Shown here piece by piece: positions 42,654 through 52,133 of a stretch of DNA of 64,000 bases. Below the pieces are notes generated by a model. That model was given only the letters and a program-made list of their open reading frames with translations. It was not told the origin of the DNA and made no database searches. The DNA is from Aliihoeflea sp052435735 (GTDB lineage Bacteria; Pseudomonadota; Alphaproteobacteria; Rhizobiales; Rhizobiaceae): the NCBI GenBank assembly GCA_052435735.1, contig JBQVNB010000018.1:1-64000 (forward strand), written 5' to 3'. The position numbers and the translations under genes are program-made. Each line of letters begins with the position of its first letter. Within the stretch, counting starts at the first letter, position 1.

Positions 42654-43262
42654 ATGCTGGACGGCTGGGCACGAGCAAGGATCGATCCGGCGCTGGACCG
42701 CGCCGGATCGATCCTTGCGCGAAGCGGCGTCACCGCGGACGCCGTCACCCTGGCAGCTTTCGCGGCCGGGCTCGCAGCCTTCGTCGCCATTGCGCTCGAA
42801 GCCTATCTGAGCGGACTTTTCCTGCTGCTCCTCAGCCGGATCTGCGACGGCCTCGACGGAGCGGTCGCCCGCCACACGCGCAAGTCGGATTTCGGCGGCT
42901 ATCTCGACATCGTGCTCGACTTCGCATTTTACGGGCTGGTCCCGCTCGGTTTCGTGCTGGCCGATCCGTCCGCAAATGCCGTTGCCGGCGCCGTTCTGAT
43001 CCTGTCGTTCTACGTCAATGGCGCAAGCTTCCTCGCCTATGCGGTCATGGCCGAAAAGCGTGGCCTGTCGACCGACGCGAGGGGGGAAAAATCGCTTTTT
43101 TTCACCACCGGACTGGCCGAGGCGACCGAGACGATCGCCTTTTTCGTCGCTTTCTGCTTGTTTCCGCAATGGTTCGTGGTGCTCGCATTCGTCTTCGCCG
43201 CGTTGTGCTTCTATACCGCCGTTTCGCGCATCGTCATCGCCGCCCGGACTTTCCGCAACTAG
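42654..43262 (+). CDS. CDP-alcohol phosphatidyltransferase family protein
   Basis: A 202-residue integral membrane enzyme with about six helices. The family catalytic motif DGX2ARX8GX3DX3D is present in full: DGAVARHTRKSDFGGYLDIV plus the final Asp. Such enzymes transfer a phospho-head group from a CDP-alcohol in phospholipid synthesis. The acceptor is unknown. GGAG lies 8 nt before the ATG. Confidence 0.9.
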   Translation: MLDGWARARIDPALDRAGSILARSGVTADAVTLAAFAAGLAAFVAIALEAYLSGLFLLLLSRICDGLDGAVARHTRKSDFGGYLDIVLDFAFYGLVPLGFVLADPSANAVAGAVLILSFYVNGASFLAYAVMAEKRGLSTDARGEKSLFFTTGLAEATETIAFFVAFCLFPQWFVVLAFVFAALCFYTAVSRIVIAARTFRN

Positions 43263-43438
43263 GTTCGACCGAGTCTTTCGCGGCTAGACTGTTACAGCGA
43301 AGAGATTTCGACTGGACAACAATTACAACTAAACCTAACGTTGCACGAAAGTGCAGCTTTCAGGGCGGGACGGGCCTCGATGACGAACTTTGCGGGTTGC
43401 CGACAGGACGACCATGTCCTGCGCGGGGCTGTCTAGGC

Positions 43439-45412
43439 ATGCTCGACGACGCGGCTGAGAGCACCGCCATCGGCGATGTTTCCGGTCCGCGAACGTCTTT
43501 CGTGACGGATTGCACTCAAGAGCCGGCTTTGCGGACACCGCCGCCGGCCGAAGAACTCGCGCGTGCACTTGGCCTGACGCCCGCTGACCTCGCAACGGCT
43601 TCGGCCCGATGCAGGATGAACGGGACGAGCCTCGCGGCGGAACTGATCGCGGCGCAGGTCGTCACCGAAGAGCGCTATTGCCGCGCGCTCGCCACGCTGC
43701 TCGGCCTCCCCTTCCTCGAACAGATCGAACCGTCGCTCGTCGTGATGCGCACGGCGGTGCGGTTCGAGGCGCTGTCGCGCGACGGCGATCTGCCGCCCCT
43801 CTTCTACTATTCGCATGAGCGCCCGTTGCTGCTGGTCGCTCCGCTCAACGCCTCCGTCGACGACCTCGTGCGACTGACCCGCGGCAAACCGGAATTTCGC
43901 CAGCGCCTGCGCATCGTCGCGCCAACGACTTTGCGCAAGGCGATCCAGGCGCGCAGCCGCGCTTCGCTCATGCGTGCGGCCGTCTCGGGACTTGCCGAGG
44001 CCGCGCCCTCGCATTCGGCGCGGACCGTGATGACGGGGTATCAGGGCTTCGTGCTCGGGTTGCTCGGCGCAAGTTTTGCCGCACTCGCCATTTTCGACTT
44101 CGGCCGGTTGGCGCTGGTCATCCACGCGGCCGGCAGCCTGGCATTCCTTGCCTGCGTCCTGCTGCGCGTCGCGGCGGCGATGGTCGCAAGGCCGCTGAAG
44201 CTTGCCCGGATCGAGACCGACCCTTGCGCGCCGGTGCCGATCTACTCCGTGCTGGTGGCGCTGCGGCACGAGGCCGACATCGTGCCCGAACTGCTCGTTG
44301 CGCTCGGCAAGATCGACTGGCCGCGATCGAGACTGGAGATCAAGCTGATCTGCGAGAGCGACGATGCGGCGACGCGCGCAGCGCTCGCTGCGCATGAACT
44401 GCATCCTTGCGTCGAGGTGATCGTCGTGCCGGCCGGCAATCCGCGCACGAAGCCGAAGGCCCTCGCCTACGCCCTGCCCCAGTGCAAGGGCGAGTTCGTG
44501 GTGCTCTATGATGCGGAGGACCGGCCGCACCCGTTGCAGTTGCGCGAGGCGTGGGATCGGTTCAGCCGCGAGGGTCGCGAGCTTGGCTGTCTGCAGGCGC
44601 CGCTCGTCATCTCACGTTCGCGGCCGCTGCTGCCACGCCTGTTCGCGCTCGAATATGCGGCGCTCTTTCGCGGGCTTCTGCCCCGGCTGGCGTCGTGGAA
44701 CGCACTGCTGCCGCTTGGCGGGACGTCCAACCACTTCCGGCGCGAGGCGCTCGACGCCGTGGGCGGCTGGGACCCCTACAATGTCACCGAGGATGCCGAC
44801 CTGGGCTTGCGGCTGACGCGCTTCGGCTATCGCGTCGACCTGATCACGCGGCCGACCCATGAGACGGCGCCGGCGGACTACGACACGTGGCTGCCGCAGC
44901 GCACGCGCTGGTTCAAGGGCTGGATGCAGACCTGGCTCGTGCACATGCGTTCGCCGCGCACGCTGATGCGCGATCTCGGCTTCGGCAATTTCATGCTCAT
45001 GCAGGTGCTGTTCGCGGGAATGGTGCTTTCCGCGCTGGCGCATGTGTTCTTCGTCATCACCATCATCGCGCTCGGCACGACACTTGCGGTGAAGGGTGCG
45101 CTTCCGACCAACCATGCGGCAATCCTGGCGCTCGACATCTTCAACGTCGCCGCCGGCTACACGGCTTTCCTGATCCTCGGAAGGCGCACACTGGCGTCTT
45201 CCGAGCGGCCCGGCTTCTGGACGGTGGCGGCCGCGACTCCGCTCTACTGGCTCGCCCTATCGCATGGCGCGTGGCGTGCCGTCTGGCACCTGATCCGCCA
45301 GCCCCATCACTGGGAAAAGACGCCGCATCCGCCGAGCCGGATTCTCGTCCGGCGGCAAACCGGCGAGGCGATCACCCCGGCAGAGGCGCTGCGGCTCGAT
45401 AATCGGCGATGA
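43439..45412 (+). CDS. NfrB-like family 2 glycosyltransferase with MshEN-like N-terminal domain
   Basis: A 657-residue membrane protein. Residues about 28-150 resemble the type II secretion ATPase N-terminal (MshEN-like) domain (LGLTPADLATASARC, AAQVVTEERYCRALATLLGL), which in some proteins binds cyclic di-GMP. Two membrane helices follow, then a GT2 domain with DAEDRP (DXD-like), TEDADLG and QRTRWFKGW (QXXRW), signs of a processive polysaccharide synthase. Further helices close the protein. E. coli NfrB has a similar layout. The start is uncertain. The 3' end overlaps the ppk2 gene by 41 nt. Confidence 0.82.
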   Translation: MLDDAAESTAIGDVSGPRTSFVTDCTQEPALRTPPPAEELARALGLTPADLATASARCRMNGTSLAAELIAAQVVTEERYCRALATLLGLPFLEQIEPSLVVMRTAVRFEALSRDGDLPPLFYYSHERPLLLVAPLNASVDDLVRLTRGKPEFRQRLRIVAPTTLRKAIQARSRASLMRAAVSGLAEAAPSHSARTVMTGYQGFVLGLLGASFAALAIFDFGRLALVIHAAGSLAFLACVLLRVAAAMVARPLKLARIETDPCAPVPIYSVLVALRHEADIVPELLVALGKIDWPRSRLEIKLICESDDAATRAALAAHELHPCVEVIVVPAGNPRTKPKALAYALPQCKGEFVVLYDAEDRPHPLQLREAWDRFSREGRELGCLQAPLVISRSRPLLPRLFALEYAALFRGLLPRLASWNALLPLGGTSNHFRREALDAVGGWDPYNVTEDADLGLRLTRFGYRVDLITRPTHETAPADYDTWLPQRTRWFKGWMQTWLVHMRSPRTLMRDLGFGNFMLMQVLFAGMVLSALAHVFFVITIIALGTTLAVKGALPTNHAAILALDIFNVAAGYTAFLILGRRTLASSERPGFWTVAAATPLYWLALSHGAWRAVWHLIRQPHHWEKTPHPPSRILVRRQTGEAITPAEALRLDNRR

Positions 45413-46274
45413 TGCTGGCATCGATCGACTCGATTGCGTCGAGATCGCGGCCATCATAGGCGAGCGCGCGCAGGATGCGCGACATGACGGCCAGTCTGGC
45501 ACGGCGCTTGTCGTTGGCCCGCACGACGATCCAGGGCGATACCTGGCTGTGCGTGCGTTCCAGCATCGCGTCGCGCGCCGCGGTGTAGTCATTCCAGCGC
45601 GACATGCCGGCGACGTCGATGGGCGAAAATTTCCATGTCTTCAGCGGATCGTGGCGACGGTCGTGGAAGCGTTTAAGCTGGGTTTCGTGCGAAATGTTCA
45701 GCCAGAACTTGAAAAGGTGGATGCCGTCGTCGACGAGGGTCGCCTCGAAGGTCGGCACCTCGCGGAAGAACTTTTCCGTTTCCGCCGGCGTGCAAAAGCC
45801 CATCACCGGCTCGACCACGCCGCGATTGTACCAGGAACGGTCGAAGGTGACGAATTCGCCGTCGGTGGGGAAATGGGCGACGTAGCGCTGGAAGTACCAT
45901 TGGCCGCGCTCGACCTCGGACGGCTTGGTCAATGCGACGTTGCGCGCGGTGCGGGGGTTCATGTAGCGGCGGATGACGAAGATCATGCCGCCCTTGCCTG
46001 CGGCGTCGCGCCCCTCGAAAAGCATCATCACGCGCTCGCCGGATTTCTGCAGCCAGTATTGCAGCTTGACGAGTTCGACCTGCATCTTCTCGAGCGCCGC
46101 CTCGTATTCCTTCTTCGGCATGCGCTCGGCATACGGGAAGGCGTCGGCGGTCAGGTGATGCTCGTCGATCCAGTCCGGCAGGTCGGGATCGTCGATGTCG
46201 AACACGCGCTCCTTGCCGCGAACGTTCAGGCGTAGGGGCGCGATCGGATCGCCGGGCAAAAGCGTCGCATTCAT
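45372..46274 (-). CDS. ppk2: Polyphosphate kinase 2
   Basis: A 300-residue cytoplasmic kinase that moves phosphate between polyphosphate and nucleotides. Walker A FEGRDAAGKGGMI, Walker B-like FDRSWYNRGVVEPVMG and lid KRFHDRRHDPLKTWKFSP are intact. Single-domain class I length; donor and acceptor preference (GDP, ADP) cannot be read. AGGA precedes the ATG by 8 nt. It lies convergent to the glycosyltransferase and divergent from phoR, a phosphate-related neighbourhood. Confidence 0.94.
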   Translation of the reverse strand: MNATLLPGDPIAPLRLNVRGKERVFDIDDPDLPDWIDEHHLTADAFPYAERMPKKEYEAALEKMQVELVKLQYWLQKSGERVMMLFEGRDAAGKGGMIFVIRRYMNPRTARNVALTKPSEVERGQWYFQRYVAHFPTDGEFVTFDRSWYNRGVVEPVMGFCTPAETEKFFREVPTFEATLVDDGIHLFKFWLNISHETQLKRFHDRRHDPLKTWKFSPIDVAGMSRWNDYTAARDAMLERTHSQVSPWIVVRANDKRRARLAVMSRILRALAYDGRDLDAIESIDASIIADYRAAAPLPG

Positions 46275-46354
46275 CGGATATCCTTTCGATTTTCGGGGTT
46301 CATGCTATGTGGGGGCCAGGTTCCGGTCCAGCCGAAGTTGAACGAGGGGCAAAG

Positions 46355-47644
46355 GTGGCAAGCGACAGTTCCGCATCGCTTTCGTCGGCCAGACGGCTTG
46401 GCGCGCGCTGGCGCATGCGCCTGCGCGATCAGGCGGTCGTGGTGTGCGTATCGCTCGGTTCCATCGCGCTGGTGGCAGGCGTCGCGGGGCGGCCAATTCT
46501 GGGCCTGATCGCCGCGATGGCGGTGCTGGCCGCAGCGATCATGCAGGCCGGCGCGCCGCGCAGGCAGCCCGCGATCTCAGCGTCCGCGCGCGCCCTCGGC
46601 GGCGATCCCGAGCACGAAGCGCATCCGAGCGGACTGGAACTGGCGGCCGCCATCGCCGACCCGTTGATCGTGTGCGACGCGAACGGCGTCGTCCTGATCG
46701 CCAATGCGGCGGCGTCGCTCGCCTTCGGCCGCATCCAGCCAGGCGAACTCGTCGCGCTGCGCTTCCGCAGCCCGGAAATGCACGATCTGATCGAAGCGGC
46801 GCTTGCCGGCAGCCATGTCCGGCCCATCGATTATGCCGAGCGCGTTCCGATCGAGCGGAGCTTCAAGGTGAGCGTGACGCGGATCGGCGAGGACGGCCGT
46901 TTCGCGCTTCACTTTCGAGACCAGAGCGAAGCCCGGCGGATCGACCGGATGCGAGCCGATTTCATCGCCAATGCCAGCCACGAATTGCGCACGCCGCTCG
47001 CCTCGATCTCCGGCTTCATCGAGACGCTGCGCGGCCCAGCGCGCAACGATGCCGAGGCGCGCGAGCGGTTCCTCCAGATCATGCACACCCAGACCGGCCG
47101 GATGGCGCGGCTGATCGACGACCTCCTGTCGCTGTCGAGGCTGGAGATGAAGCCGCTCGCCGGCGCGGGGACGGCCGTCGACCTCGTGGCGCTGACGCGG
47201 CAGGTCACCGATTCACTCGGCCAGATGATCCGCGATAACGAAATGGAGCTTACGCTCGACCTGCCGGCACAGCCCGTGCGCGTACTGGCCAATGCCGACG
47301 AGATCGTCCAGGTCGTCGAAAATCTGGTCGAGAACGCCTGCAAGTACGGACAGGCCGGCAAGCGGCTCGACATCACGCTGTCGAGCGACGACGAGGAAGC
47401 CGCGCTTTCGGTTCGCGATCATGGGCCGGGCATTCCGGCCGAGCATATTCCGCGCGTCACCGAGCGGTTCTACCGCGTCGACGTGGAAACCAGCCGGGCG
47501 CAGAAGGGGACGGGCCTTGGTCTTGCCATCGTCAAGCATATCCTGACCCGTCACAAGGGAAGGCTGACGATCCGCTCGACGCCGGGCGACGGCGCGACCT
47601 TCACCATGCACCTGCCGCTTGCCAAGGACCAGACCGCCCGATGA
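46355..47644 (+). CDS. phoR: PhoR-like sensor histidine kinase
   Basis: A 429-residue inner-membrane kinase: two N-terminal membrane helices (about residues 25-65), a PAS-like domain (about 85-190), HisKA with His209 in ANASHELRTPLASISGFI, and a HATPase (NACKYGQAG, DHGPGIPAEH, GTGLGLAIVKH). The SHELRTPLASISGFIETLRG block is typical of PhoR, the phosphate-starvation kinase. A GTG at 46355 with GAGGGG upstream is preferred; an ATG at 46307 is an alternative. Unusually, the next gene, overlapping by ATGA, is an amino-acid-type binding protein, not pstS, and phoB is absent. Confidence 0.8.
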   Translation: MASDSSASLSSARRLGARWRMRLRDQAVVVCVSLGSIALVAGVAGRPILGLIAAMAVLAAAIMQAGAPRRQPAISASARALGGDPEHEAHPSGLELAAAIADPLIVCDANGVVLIANAAASLAFGRIQPGELVALRFRSPEMHDLIEAALAGSHVRPIDYAERVPIERSFKVSVTRIGEDGRFALHFRDQSEARRIDRMRADFIANASHELRTPLASISGFIETLRGPARNDAEARERFLQIMHTQTGRMARLIDDLLSLSRLEMKPLAGAGTAVDLVALTRQVTDSLGQMIRDNEMELTLDLPAQPVRVLANADEIVQVVENLVENACKYGQAGKRLDITLSSDDEEAALSVRDHGPGIPAEHIPRVTERFYRVDVETSRAQKGTGLGLAIVKHILTRHKGRLTIRSTPGDGATFTMHLPLAKDQTAR

Positions 47645-48474
47645 TGCGCGCCGCCATTCTCTTTCTGCTGCTTGCGGCCCTCCCGATGCAGGCTGCGGCG
47701 CAAAGCCCGCAGATTCCCAGCTTCTGGGATGCGCGCGAGCGCATCGAGCGGCCGCAGGTCACGGACCTGCCCCGCATTCGCTTCCTGACGACGGTGGACT
47801 TCGCGCCGTTCAACTTTCTCGACGCGAACAATCAGTTGACCGGTTTCAATGTAGATCTCGCGCGCGACATATGCCGGCAATTGTCTCTCGATGCCGTCTG
47901 CCAGATCCAGGCACTGCCGTGGGACGAACTCGTGCCGGCGCTCGAAAACGGGGACGGCGAGGCGATCATCGCCGGCTTGGCGCCAACGGCGGAATTGCGC
48001 GAAGACCTGGCGTTCACGCGACCCTATCTCAAATTTCCCGCCCGCTTCGTGGCGGCTCGTTCGGCGAGTCTTGCCGAGCCGCTCCACCGCTCGGTGGCCG
48101 GAAAACGGATCGGCGTGGTCGCCGGCTCGGCGCATGAAGCTCTCCTGCGCGCGCATTTCGCCGATGCCATACCGGTGCCGTTCTCGCGCGCCGACTGGAT
48201 GCTGCGCGACCTGAAGGCCGGGCGGATCGACGCCGCCTTTGCGGATGGTTTGCGCATCGCCAACTGGCTTGCCGGAGACGAACCGGAGGATTGCTGCGCC
48301 CTTGTCGGTGGGCCCTATCTCGCGCCGGACCATCTCGGCCAGGGGCTGACGATCGCAGTGGCGCGCGACAATGCAGACCTGGCGACCGCATTCGATTCCG
48401 CCCTGCGCGAAATCGACGCCAGCGGACGCTTCGCAGAGCTTTACCTGCGCTATTTCCCGGTGAGTTTCTTCTAG
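47641..48474 (+). CDS. Periplasmic solute-binding protein (SBP_bac_3 family)
   Basis: A 277-residue exported protein: signal peptide residues 1-21 (LLLAALPMQAAAQ), then a two-lobe binding domain (RIRFLTTVDFAPFNFLDANN, LTGFNVDLARDICRQLSL, LRDLKAGRIDAAFADGLRI). The family binds amino acids or similar small ligands for ABC uptake or signalling. No permease or ATPase gene is nearby, and translation is coupled to the PhoR-like kinase by ATGA, so it may be a sensory partner (inference). Confidence 0.85.
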   Translation: MMRAAILFLLLAALPMQAAAQSPQIPSFWDARERIERPQVTDLPRIRFLTTVDFAPFNFLDANNQLTGFNVDLARDICRQLSLDAVCQIQALPWDELVPALENGDGEAIIAGLAPTAELREDLAFTRPYLKFPARFVAARSASLAEPLHRSVAGKRIGVVAGSAHEALLRAHFADAIPVPFSRADWMLRDLKAGRIDAAFADGLRIANWLAGDEPEDCCALVGGPYLAPDHLGQGLTIAVARDNADLATAFDSALREIDASGRFAELYLRYFPVSFF

Positions 48475-48929
48475 TCTTCCACGCGGTGCCGGATCGCTGC
48501 GGCGCGCTCGATGGCGGCGGCGGCGAGCGGGTCGATGGAGAAACGCGCCTTGACGATGTCGAGGATGCGGTCCTCCTCCTCGCGGATGTCGAGATCGATC
48601 GCGGCGACGTCGACGGCCAGCGCATAAGCCGTCTCGCGCAGGCGCGGCGACAGCGCGTCGCGGATCGCCTCCAGAACGTCCGGCAGGCCGCCCTCCGCCG
48701 CCAGCGCCTTCTGGCAGGCCTGTGCGACGCGCAGCGTTCCGGCCTGGTCGAACCCGGCGAAGAGAGGGAGCGTGCGCACGATCGCGCCGATGCGCGCGAG
48801 TTCCTCGTCGCCCATGTCCCGGTCGGCGGCAGAGGTGATGACCATGATGTAGACCATCGCCTCCTGCGGCGACAATTTGGGCGCGGGCTCGCGGACGCGG
48901 TAGGCTTCCTCGGGTTTCGTCTTCGCCAT
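48471..48929 (-). CDS. TerB-like tellurite-resistance domain protein
   Basis: A 152-residue helical protein with the TerB-like pattern: SPQEAMVYIMVITSAADRDM, GDEELARIGAIVRTLPLF, ALAVDVAAIDLDIREEEDR, with acidic residues that bind metal in related proteins. It is isolated and no other ter gene is visible, so a role in tellurite resistance is not implied. It overlaps the convergent binding-protein gene by 4 nt. Confidence 0.85.
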   Translation of the reverse strand: MAKTKPEEAYRVREPAPKLSPQEAMVYIMVITSAADRDMGDEELARIGAIVRTLPLFAGFDQAGTLRVAQACQKALAAEGGLPDVLEAIRDALSPRLRETAYALAVDVAAIDLDIREEEDRILDIVKARFSIDPLAAAAIERAAAIRHRVED

Positions 48930-49095
48930 GGTTCTCGCCCTCTTCTGGATTCAGTCTCAAATCTAGGAGCGACACCGCCGAACCGCAATGCAATCGGCAT
49001 GGCCGGGGCCGCCAAAGATTGACGCTCGCCCCTTGCAAGCATAGACCATGCCCGCCCGCTGGCTTGCGGGCTTCCAGAAACCGGATATCGACACG

Positions 49096-50751
49096 ATGGC
49101 GACCACAGGATCGAACGCGCTCCATTTGACCCCGGAAATTCTCGAAGCGGCGAAGGTATCGAAAGCCTGGCCGTTCGAGGAAGCGCGCAAGATCGTCAAA
49201 CGCTACGAAGGCAAGGACTGGCCGAAGACCGTGCTGTTCGAGACCGGTTATGGGCCATCCGGCCTGCCGCATATCGGCACGTTCGGCGAGGTAGCCCGTA
49301 CCTCTATGGTGCGCCATGCGTTCCGCATCCTGACCGAGGACAAGGTGGCGACGAACCTCTTGTGCTTTTCCGACGACATGGACGGGATGCGCAAGATTCC
49401 CGACAACGTGCCGGATCGCGCCTTTCTCGAGCCGCACATGCACAAGCCGCTGACCGCCGTGCCGAACCCGTTCGGCGGCGACTATGCGAGCTTTGCCGAC
49501 CACAACAACACGATGCTGTGCCGCTTCCTCGACACGTTCGGCTTCGACTACGAGTTCGCCAGCGCGACGCAATATTACAAGACGGGCAAGCTCGACGCGA
49601 TCTTGAGGCGCGTCGCCGAACGCTATGACGACATCATGGCCATCATGCTGCCGACGCTGGGCGAAGAACGCCGCGCCACCTATTCGCCGTTCCTGCCGAT
49701 CTCGCCGAAGACCGGTCGCGTGCTCTATGTCCCGATGAAGAATGTGGACGCGGAGGCGGGCACCATCACCTTCGACGACGAGGATGGTGAGGAGACGACG
49801 CTGCCGGTGACCGGCGGCCAGGTAAAGCTGCAGTGGAAGCCGGATTTCGGCGCGCGGTGGGCCGCGCTGGGCGTCGACTTCGAGATGTTCGGCAAGGACC
49901 ATGGGCCCAACATGGGCGTCTATGACGCGATCTGCGAGGCGCTTGGTGGACGGGCGCCGGAGCATTTCGTTTACGAGCTCTTCCTCGACGAGAACGGCCA
50001 GAAAATCTCGAAGTCCAAGGGCAACGGGCTGACCATCGACGAATGGCTGACCTATGCGCCCACCGAAAGCCTGGCGCTCTACATGTTCCAGCGGCCGCGG
50101 CAGGCGAAGAAGCTCTATTTCGACGTCATCCCGCGCGCGGTCGACGAATATTACCAGTTCCTCGCCGCCTATCCGCGGCAGGACTGGAAGGAGCGGCTCG
50201 GCAATCCCGTCTGGCACATCCATGACGGCAATCCGCCGCAGATCGAACTGCCGGTGACCTTCGCGCTTCTGCTCAACCTCGTCTCGGCGTCGAACGCGCA
50301 CGACAAGGCGGTGCTGTGGGGCTTCATCTCGCGCCATGCACCGGGCGTGACGCCGCAGACACATCCTGAACTCGACCGGCTGACCGCCTATGCGATCCGC
50401 TATTTCGACGATTTCGTGAAGCCGACGAAGGCATTCCGCGCACCGGACGAGGCGGAGCGGGAGGCCTTGGCTGCGCTGTCGGCCGGTCTCGCGGCCCTAC
50501 CCGTCGGTGCCGACGGCGAAGCGATCCAGAATGCGGCGCTCGACGTGGCGCGCTCGATCGAGCGCTACCAGGACCATGCCAAGAAGAGCCCGACCGGCGG
50601 GCCGGGCGTTTCGGTCGCCTTCTTCCAGATGATCTATCAGGTGCTGATCGGGCAGGAGCGCGGGCCGCGCTTCGGATCGTTCGTGGCCCTTTACGGCATC
50701 GACAACACGCGGGTACTGATCGACAAGGCGCTCAAGGGCGAATTGCAGTAG
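49096..50751 (+). CDS. lysK: Lysyl-tRNA synthetase, class I
   Basis: A 551-residue synthetase of the class I (Rossmann) type, unlike the class II enzyme of most bacteria. HIGH-type GLPHIGTFGEVART and KMSKS-type NGQKISKSKGNGLTIDEWL are intact, and the C-terminal helical domain is complete. Class I LysRS is usual in alphaproteobacteria and archaea. The ATG at 49096 is preferred over one at 49048. No class II lysS is visible in the window. Confidence 0.95.
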   Translation: MATTGSNALHLTPEILEAAKVSKAWPFEEARKIVKRYEGKDWPKTVLFETGYGPSGLPHIGTFGEVARTSMVRHAFRILTEDKVATNLLCFSDDMDGMRKIPDNVPDRAFLEPHMHKPLTAVPNPFGGDYASFADHNNTMLCRFLDTFGFDYEFASATQYYKTGKLDAILRRVAERYDDIMAIMLPTLGEERRATYSPFLPISPKTGRVLYVPMKNVDAEAGTITFDDEDGEETTLPVTGGQVKLQWKPDFGARWAALGVDFEMFGKDHGPNMGVYDAICEALGGRAPEHFVYELFLDENGQKISKSKGNGLTIDEWLTYAPTESLALYMFQRPRQAKKLYFDVIPRAVDEYYQFLAAYPRQDWKERLGNPVWHIHDGNPPQIELPVTFALLLNLVSASNAHDKAVLWGFISRHAPGVTPQTHPELDRLTAYAIRYFDDFVKPTKAFRAPDEAEREALAALSAGLAALPVGADGEAIQNAALDVARSIERYQDHAKKSPTGGPGVSVAFFQMIYQVLIGQERGPRFGSFVALYGIDNTRVLIDKALKGELQ

Positions 50752-51429
50752 TCAATTCGAGCCGGGGGCGGCGCCGTGTATGCCGCGCCCGGCTTCGCTC
50801 GCCGCCCTTTCCTCATCCTCGTAGCCGCTGCCGGGCGCCGCATGTGCCCAGCCTTGAGTGACCAGCCATTCGGCGGGATCGGCAGGGCCGAGCTTGCAGC
50901 GGCTGACGATCGTCTCGCCGCCCGGCGTGCCGGGCACGGTGCAGGCGATGGCGCGACCGCGCAGATAGTTGCGGAAGGCCGTTCTGGCATGGACGCCGCA
51001 GGGCCAGGACCGGCCGCCCTCGCCGCAGGTCTCGTCGGCGGCGACGATCTCGATTCCCTTCAGCGCAACACGGTGGCCTTCCGCCTCGATCGTGCCGGCA
51101 TCGATGGCGACGGGCCGATGAAGGAGCGTTTCGCGCGGCGGGCGGGTTGCCGGGTCTTCCGGCGCGCCGAGCGGGCTCAGCGGTTCGCGCGGCGCGACGC
51201 GCTCAAGTTGCGTGATGTCGACGGGCGGGGCAGCGATCGTCGGCGCGACGGGGCGGCCGACGCGCTCGGATTTTGGCGCGGACGGTGTTGGCTCAGGCGC
51301 GACGGGCGGGGTTTCCGAAACTTGCCGGTCGGACGGACCCGACGCCAGTTCGCTCTGGCCCCAGCCGAACACGATGGCGCCGACCAGGACCAGACCGCCG
51401 ACACCCACGAGGAGCGCGGTCGGCCGCAT
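50752..51429 (-). CDS. Thermonuclease-like protein with degenerate active site, membrane-anchored
   Basis: The 225-residue protein has one N-terminal membrane helix (residues 4-23), a Pro-rich linker (about 30-95) and a C-terminal SNase-like fold (WPCGVHARTAFRNYLRGRAI, then IVSRCKLG and a closing GWAHA). The catalytic residues of active staphylococcal nucleases look lost: the RIRL-type Arg is VAL here, and the yGR-type Arg is missing (GGETIVSRC). It is probably not a nuclease. The gene follows the S24 repressor with only 1 nt between stop and start. Confidence 0.75.
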   Translation of the reverse strand: MRPTALLVGVGGLVLVGAIVFGWGQSELASGPSDRQVSETPPVAPEPTPSAPKSERVGRPVAPTIAAPPVDITQLERVAPREPLSPLGAPEDPATRPPRETLLHRPVAIDAGTIEAEGHRVALKGIEIVAADETCGEGGRSWPCGVHARTAFRNYLRGRAIACTVPGTPGGETIVSRCKLGPADPAEWLVTQGWAHAAPGSGYEDEERAASEAGRGIHGAAPGSN

Positions 51430-51430
51430 G

Positions 51431-52066
51431 CTACTGGCTCGCCCAGACGATCCGCGCCATCCAGACGATGTCATCTGCGGGGATGGAACGGTCGGGGTGG
51501 TCCGGGTTGAGCGACTGGAGTTCGACTATCTTCGCGCTTTTCCGTGCCAGAACCTTGGCGGTCACCTCGCCGCTGGAAGTCTTGGCGACGACGCGGTCGC
51601 CCTTGCGGACCTGCGCTGCCGGGTCGACGATCAGCACGTCGCCGTCGCGGTAGAGTGGCAGCATGGAATCGCCCTGCACCGTCAGGGCATAGGCGCCCTC
51701 GCCCGCGCCGGCCGGTAGCGGCACCTGATCCCAGCCATGGCCGGCGGGAAAGCCCGCATCGTCGAAATAGCCGCCGGCGCCAGCCTGCGCGAAACCGATC
51801 AGCGGCACCGTCGAGGACGCCGGGCGCGCCTCGCCATCGGCCTTGAACAGGCCGAGCAGATCGTCGATCGAGGCGCCCGTCGCGTCCATGACCTTGGCGA
51901 GCGATTCCGTCGACGGCCAGCGCGGACGGCCATCGGCGGACTGGCGCTTCGACTTGTTGAAGGCGGTGGAGTCCAGGCCCGCACGCTTGGCGAGCCCCGA
52001 CGCCGACAGCGCATTGCGCGCGGCCAGCGCATCGATCGCGGCCCAGACCTTGTCATGGGAGAGCAT
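51431..52066 (-). CDS. S24 (LexA-like) repressor with helix-turn-helix
   Basis: A 211-residue protein with an N-terminal helix-turn-helix (ASGLAKRAGLDSTAFNKSKR, then WPSTESLAKVMDATG) and a C-terminal S24 peptidase domain. Self-cleavage elements are present: Ala-Gly in FAQAGAGG, catalytic Ser in QGDSMLPLY and catalytic Lys in EVTAKVLA. Such proteins respond to DNA damage or phage signals, but this one is chromosomal and conserved near lysK in related genomes as far as I recall. It is translationally coupled to the downstream nuclease-like gene. Confidence 0.85.
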   Translation of the reverse strand: MLSHDKVWAAIDALAARNALSASGLAKRAGLDSTAFNKSKRQSADGRPRWPSTESLAKVMDATGASIDDLLGLFKADGEARPASSTVPLIGFAQAGAGGYFDDAGFPAGHGWDQVPLPAGAGEGAYALTVQGDSMLPLYRDGDVLIVDPAAQVRKGDRVVAKTSSGEVTAKVLARKSAKIVELQSLNPDHPDRSIPADDIVWMARIVWASQ

Positions 52067-52133
52067 GGCGCCACCCCGCTAGAGGAAAATATACCTTTGA
52101 CGTGTTAGCGCGACACGGCCGGCTTGTCCAGCC

